In this document: positions 14,855 through 18,034 of the stretch, piece by piece
Layout: each line of letters starts with the position of its first letter
How positions within the stretch are numbered: position 1 is the first letter of the stretch
Origin: Hodarchaeum sp048939265
GTDB taxonomy: Archaea; Asgardarchaeota; Heimdallarchaeia; Hodarchaeales; Hodarchaeaceae
Direction of reading: 5' to 3'
Assembly: GCA_048939265.1 (NCBI GenBank)
Contig: JBHLPQ010000068.1
Location: 1-18,034 of the forward strand
Length of the DNA: 18,034 bases
Program-made: the position numbers and the translations under genes
Notes under the pieces: generated by a model
Seen by the model: the letters and a program-made list of their open reading frames with translations, nothing else
Database searches by the model: none
Told to the model about the DNA's origin: nothing

Positions 14855-15072
14855 TCACTTTAACTGACAAAAATGAGGGTTTTACCTATACATTTGCCCC
14901 TAAAAAAATAATAAAAAAAACTTGGTGTTATTGTTTGAAACTCTTAGGAAAATATAGGTTAGCGATAAGTCGATATTCTTTTCTCAACCATTCGTACTAG
15001 AATTCTGATATACAATACAAAAATTAAAACGAAGGATTTTTTATCTTCCTACTTTCATCAATAAGATGAGGT
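14855..15072. other. Intergenic region upstream of ileS
   Basis: This region is AT-rich. The minus strand has CCTATATTTTC near 14950-14960 as a possible TATA box for ileS, and a TTTTAATTTTT run near 15019-15028 that may end the methyltransferase transcript. Both are weak calls by eye. No other feature seen. Confidence 0.35.
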
Positions 15073-15714
15073 TTACTGAATCGCTATACTAAATACAAGG
15101 CTAAAAATAAATAGAGAAATAACAAAATCCCATTTTCCAGCCTTGATGAATGGGATTAAAAGTGGAGTTACCTTCCTATATTCGTTATATTCTGCGTCAA
15201 ACTTCCTTAGCAGATATTTTTCTTCAATTAATGCTAAACCAATGTAAGTAAATAATTCTAAATACCATAAGAGAATTGTTTGGTCTGCAGAAATCCAACC
15301 CACACCAAAAGAGTTAGTAATTAAGTAATAACTCCAAGCTGTAAAGCCAATTGTTAGAAGTAAAATGCCTGTATATTGTGGATGTCTAATAAAACGATAT
15401 GGGCCAGTTGTAACTAATCCATTCCTTTTCTTAATTCCTAGATAAATAACACAATAACCTATTACCACGGAACTGAGGAGAATCAATATTTTAGCTATTA
15501 AAACTTCCTCAAAACAAAAAAAGTGTTGGTAAAGTTCAGTTATACTTGCTGGAAGATTTAACATCAGAACACCAAGTATAAGGAAAAGAGGAGCTGCCAT
15601 AAGAGGTACCCAGATCCAAATTCCAGGAATCTGCTGTATTAGTAAGATTAAATAACCAAACAAAGCAAAAAAGTACGATTGAACCTTTGTCCCCAGATCA
15701 TTCTCAGATTTCAT
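15073..15714 (-). CDS. Membrane methyltransferase of the ICMT/PEMT (isoprenylcysteine or phospholipid methyltransferase) type
   Basis: This 213-residue polytopic membrane protein has hydrophobic segments near 13-27, 31-52, 72-92, 115-134, 145-163 and 195-212. The cytosolic signature of the superfamily is intact: GPYRFIRHPQYTG (104-116) and, later, EEKYLLRKFDAEYNEYRKV (164-182) followed by P. The Arg-His pair and the Glu-Glu pair form the S-adenosylmethionine site in known members. The substrate cannot be read from sequence; prenylated protein C-termini, phospholipids and other lipids are all methylated by relatives. ATG 15714 has AAAGGAGA 6 bases upstream. It is a single gene, divergent from the Roadblock-phosphatase pair. 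Confidence 0.82.
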   Translation of the reverse strand: MKSENDLGTKVQSYFFALFGYLILLIQQIPGIWIWVPLMAAPLFLILGVLMLNLPASITELYQHFFCFEEVLIAKILILLSSVVIGYCVIYLGIKKRNGLVTTGPYRFIRHPQYTGILLLTIGFTAWSYYLITNSFGVGWISADQTILLWYLELFTYIGLALIEEKYLLRKFDAEYNEYRKVTPLLIPFIKAGKWDFVISLFIFSLVFSIAIQ

Positions 15715-16076
15715 AATTGGTCTCCTTTAAACACCTTTTTAATTTAGATTAAAACTAAACTTCAATTTAAGTGCGTAAAAAACTTTTTATTATTCTAGAG
15801 ATTAGTACAGGTGCTTTTTAACATCAATTCCGATACTAAGAACTGGTACAAACTGTTCTATTACGTAGAACATCTTTTTGTCTGGGTACCTTAAAATCTA
15901 ATTTTTTACAAATAAGAAGTCTTGATTCAAATAGCAAATATTTTTCAAGTATCAAAGACCTTTCGCCTTTGAGTCAAACCAATTTCGACAGTATTTCTTC
16001 AGAAATAGTTGAATCTCTTTCAGAAAGATAATAGTGATTGAATTAGCAATCTTTCCTGCCAAAATTCTCCTTAGAG
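15715..16076. other. Divergent intergenic region with several short inverted repeats
   Basis: This stretch separates the methyltransferase and Roadblock genes. No reading frame is convincing. It contains perfect short inverted repeats at 15854-15872, 15952-15972, 15992-16007 and 16016-16028, given in the findings. No clear tRNA or known riboswitch pattern was recognised, and promoters could not be placed with confidence. Confidence 0.5.
15854..15872. repeat. Inverted repeat TGTTCTA-N5-TAGAACA
   Basis: Perfect 7-base arms with a 5-base centre, followed on the plus strand by TCTTTTT. No plus-strand gene ends here, so a terminator role is unlikely. An operator for one of the divergent genes is possible. 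Confidence 0.3.
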
Positions 16077-16475
16077 ATGATTATCATGTCTGAACATGCC
16101 AAGAAAGCAATAAATGTTGTAGAAAAAGTCTTCGATAGTAAGTATGTGGAAATTCCACTATGCATTTCGATTATTACCGGTGAAGGACTCGAGTTATATT
16201 CCACAGCGACTTGTGATCCTGTAGAAATGGAATCAATCAATATTTTAGGCCTTATCGCATTTGAAGAACTAAAATCTTCTTTTAACGATCGAACAAAAGA
16301 GGAAATCAATATTCTAATCTTTCGCACTCCGAAACGAGAATGTTACATTGCCCCTGTTGCTGAAGACATTTTTATGGTTGCTGCGGCAGGATCTGGCGCT
16401 GTTGGTGATGTGATGCCTTTGTTGGATGGTTTGAGTGCTCAAGTGAGCTTTGAGTTGGCGAAGTTGGAGAAGTGA
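16077..16475 (+). CDS. Roadblock/LC7 domain protein
   Basis: This 132-residue single-domain protein fits the Roadblock/LC7 (LAMTOR/MglB-like) fold: an N-terminal helix (AKKAINVVEKVF), strand-turn-strand (PLCISIITGEGLELYST, 27-43), a long central helix (EMESINILGLIAFEELKSS, 50-68), strands INILIFRTP and ECYIAPVAEDIFMVAAAG (88-105), and a C-terminal helix. Relatives act as dimers that scaffold or activate small GTPases. They are abundant in Asgard archaea. The start may be ATG 16077 or ATG 16086; GAGATGAT just before the latter is a possible Shine-Dalgarno site. The gene ends 10 bases before the phosphatase gene, whose ribosome site overlaps this stop codon, so the two are probably translated together. 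A partner GTPase is not encoded in the window. Confidence 0.78.
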   Translation: MIIMSEHAKKAINVVEKVFDSKYVEIPLCISIITGEGLELYSTATCDPVEMESINILGLIAFEELKSSFNDRTKEEINILIFRTPKRECYIAPVAEDIFMVAAAGSGAVGDVMPLLDGLSAQVSFELAKLEK

Positions 16476-16477
16476 GG
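16472..16477 (+). promoter_or_regulatory. Shine-Dalgarno site of the phosphatase gene, overlapping the Roadblock stop
   Basis: GTGAGG contains the TGA stop of the Roadblock gene and sits 8 bases before ATG 16486. It selects this ATG over the in-frame ATG at 16450, which would run back into the Roadblock coding region. Confidence 0.7.
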
Positions 16478-16485
16478 CAATAAAA

Positions 16486-17316
16486 ATGAACAATAATCTT
16501 CAAACAGTTGCGGAACAAGCTGCAAAGATGGCAGGGTCGTTTCTTCGTTTATTGTCTTTTGAAGGGTTACAGATCTTCCGAAAGGGCAAGAGTGACGTTG
16601 TCACAAATTTTGATATGGAATCCGAACGATTAATTAAAAATCATATTTTAATGCACTTCCCTGATCATATTATTCAAGCAGAAGAATCACAAATTGACAT
16701 GACAACACTCCCAGATAATATTATCTGGTTCATCGATCCGCTAGATGGCACAAAAGCTTTTTTGAGAGGAAATTTTGCCTTCGTTAGTATGTCTATCGCA
16801 GCATGGGATAAATCTGGAGTTTTAGCTGGAGTAGTATATAATCCCTTTACAGACATGCTTTATTCCGCTTCAGAAGACGGAGAGGTGCGTTTAAATGGAA
16901 ATATTCTTCCTTCACCACGAACATGTCCTATTACAAAAGCTCGCCTCCTTATCGATTTCTCGAGTCATCTTTCTGATCCTCTTAAAAAAGAACTAGCGGT
17001 AGCTGACTTGACAGGAACCATTGGTAGATCATATCGGCTTGGTGGAGGAATCTCACAACACTTAATGTTAATTGCTCAAGGTACTCTCGATGGAGGATTA
17101 TTTTGGGGAGCTGGGAGAAAGGGTCAGTTCTGGGATATCGCTGCTGCATCAATTATCCTTGATAGGCTAGGTTTCAAATTCACAAACTTAGAGGGTAAGC
17201 CAATCCATCCATCTGATGAAGTGTTTGATCAACTAATTATTGCTGCACCTAAATTGCACAAAGAGATGTTAAAATGGGTGGCTGAATTAAAAGGAATATA
17301 TAGAAGCCCTGGTTGA
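16486..17316 (+). CDS. Inositol-monophosphatase-family sugar/inositol phosphatase
   Basis: This 276-residue member of the Mg-dependent, Li-sensitive phosphatase family removes phosphate from inositol 1-phosphate, fructose 1,6-bisphosphate or 3'-phosphoadenosine phosphate in relatives. The metal site is complete: AEES (65-68, Glu66/Glu67), IDPLDGT (83-89, Asp84 and Asp87) and FWDIAAA (215-221, Asp217). Length is normal for the family. The loop KGKSDVVTNFD (33-43) is the usual N-terminal signature. In archaea such enzymes often act both as inositol monophosphatase and fructose bisphosphatase, which cannot be separated here. The frame extends to ATG 16450, but the Shine-Dalgarno site supports 16486. 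It is second in an operon with the Roadblock protein and convergent with the ArsR-like gene, 28 bases away. Confidence 0.92.
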   Translation: MNNNLQTVAEQAAKMAGSFLRLLSFEGLQIFRKGKSDVVTNFDMESERLIKNHILMHFPDHIIQAEESQIDMTTLPDNIIWFIDPLDGTKAFLRGNFAFVSMSIAAWDKSGVLAGVVYNPFTDMLYSASEDGEVRLNGNILPSPRTCPITKARLLIDFSSHLSDPLKKELAVADLTGTIGRSYRLGGGISQHLMLIAQGTLDGGLFWGAGRKGQFWDIAAASIILDRLGFKFTNLEGKPIHPSDEVFDQLIIAAPKLHKEMLKWVAELKGIYRSPG

Positions 17317-17344
17317 TTTTCATCTCTAAAATTTTCATGCTAAA

Positions 17345-18034
17345 TTAAATTTTCGAATCTCTATGAGATTCTAAGTACTCAGATCGTAACGCCATTCGTT
17401 GAATAACTTGGCCGTTCTCTGTGTATGTATAGGGAGTGAAGTTTTGTGATTCCATTAATTTCTCAAATAGTATTCGTCTTAAATTTTCATCTAGGGCAAA
17501 GTGTTGACCAAATTCAAAGAAATTTAATTGTAATGCACCGGCAGAATTCACAAATTCCCCATAGATCCACTGGAGAAGATAATGTTCCAGATCTCGTTTT
17601 CGGCTCAAATGACCTTTTATAATCTCTGCTTGTCTGTTTGTAATGTTTGGATGCTTTACTTGAAGTCTTTCTCTGATTTCATCAGGTTGTAATGTTTTAC
17701 CAAAATCTTCTGTTATTATTCCAGCTCTACTTTTCTCATCCTCAAATAAAGCAATAATATAGTCTTCTGGTAAGGCAATACTATCCATATCTATATCTAT
17801 GATGAATTTTTTATGTTTAACATTCCAATGTTTCACCTCTCGCTGTCCCCCCATTTTTTTCATATCATAATAAGCTAAGTCTAGCTCCTCAAGGCTTTTG
17901 AGGTGATGAAGGATTGTTGGTATCTTTTTTCGTAACATGTCAGCAAGATTTGATGCAGTAAGTCCTGAAGGATTTCTATACATGAGGAGCAGCATTCTTC
18001 GCCGTGTAGGGTCTGCCAATGCTTCAATAACCTG
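17345..18034 (-). CDS. ArsR-like winged-helix transcription regulator, 5' end cut by window
   Basis: The frame runs off the right edge. The first visible residues, QVIEALADPTRRRMLLLMY, match the usual start of ArsR-type helix-turn-helix domains, so the Leu codon (TTG) at 18019 is internal and not the start. The winged helix continues with LTASNLADMLRKKIPTILHHL and a wing ending in REVKHWNV. The remaining 150 residues are mostly charged and helical (LQPDEIRERLQVKH, RQAEIIKGHLSRKRDLEHYLLQW) with no recognised ligand or metal motif; no Cys pair suggests metal sensing. This C-terminal part is longer than in simple ArsR repressors and may serve dimer formation or ligand binding. Its targets are not apparent. 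It is convergent with the phosphatase gene. Confidence 0.78.
   Translation of the reverse strand, partial: QVIEALADPTRRRMLLLMYRNPSGLTASNLADMLRKKIPTILHHLKSLEELDLAYYDMKKMGGQREVKHWNVKHKKFIIDIDMDSIALPEDYIIALFEDEKSRAGIITEDFGKTLQPDEIRERLQVKHPNITNRQAEIIKGHLSRKRDLEHYLLQWIYGEFVNSAGALQLNFFEFGQHFALDENLRRILFEKLMESQNFTPYTYTENGQVIQRMALRSEYLESHRDSKI

Noticed and set aside
16043..16327. Minus-strand frame of 94 residues opposite the Roadblock gene
   Set aside because: It is a shadow of a well-supported coding region and shows no motif.
9810..17327. 13-mer GATTTTCATCTCT at 9810-9822 and 17315-17327, after two plus-strand genes
   Set aside because: In 18 kb of AT-rich DNA a few 13-base matches are expected by chance, and the two contexts differ in distance from the stop codons.
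1..18034. tRNA or rRNA genes, CRISPR arrays, insertion sequences, attachment sites, replication origin
   Set aside because: The gaps were read for tRNA arms, regularly spaced repeats, transposase or integrase motifs and origin-type repeat clusters; none was convincing.

Overview
The window is AT-rich archaeal DNA (about one third G+C by eye). An Asgard-type archaeon is the best guess. Support comes from a stand-alone Roadblock/LC7 protein, a small single-domain TIR protein, HdrA and FrhB (F420-linked) redox proteins, an archaeal/eukaryal-type IleRS, archaeal TATA-like promoters and Shine-Dalgarno starts. No ribosomal RNA or other lineage marker is present, so the group is an inference.

Positions 1-8387, minus strand, form one compact gene cluster read right to left: a Glu/Leu/Phe/Val dehydrogenase-family protein, a 135-residue TIR protein, a 1201-residue double HdrA with ferredoxin and MvhD domains, an FrhB-like flavin/iron-sulphur protein, the GXGXG subunit of archaeal glutamate synthase (GltB3), and the ferredoxin-FMN synthase subunit (GltB2), cut by the window edge. 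Gaps or overlaps are mostly 10-25 bases, and several Shine-Dalgarno sites lie on or next to the preceding stop codon. No NADPH-type small subunit (GltD) is seen. The HdrA/MvhD and FrhB proteins are therefore the likely electron supply, perhaps from F420H2 or by flavin-based bifurcation. The dehydrogenase carries Gln where the family's catalytic Lys is expected.

Positions 8703-9764, plus strand, encode a divergent regulator with two tandem winged-helix/Lrp-like halves, a likely controller of the cluster. A 64-residue cysteine-rich protein follows at 10198, with a good ribosome site and an operator-like inverted repeat upstream.

Positions 10446-15714, minus strand, hold housekeeping and orphan genes: a radical SAM protein of the COG0731 type, full-length isoleucyl-tRNA synthetase, and a membrane methyltransferase of the ICMT/PEMT type.

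Positions 16077-17316, plus strand, hold a two-gene unit: a Roadblock/LC7 protein followed after 10 bases by an inositol-monophosphatase-family enzyme. Convergent to it, at the right edge, is an ArsR-like regulator whose 5' end is missing. No tRNA, rRNA, CRISPR array, transposase or integrase was seen.
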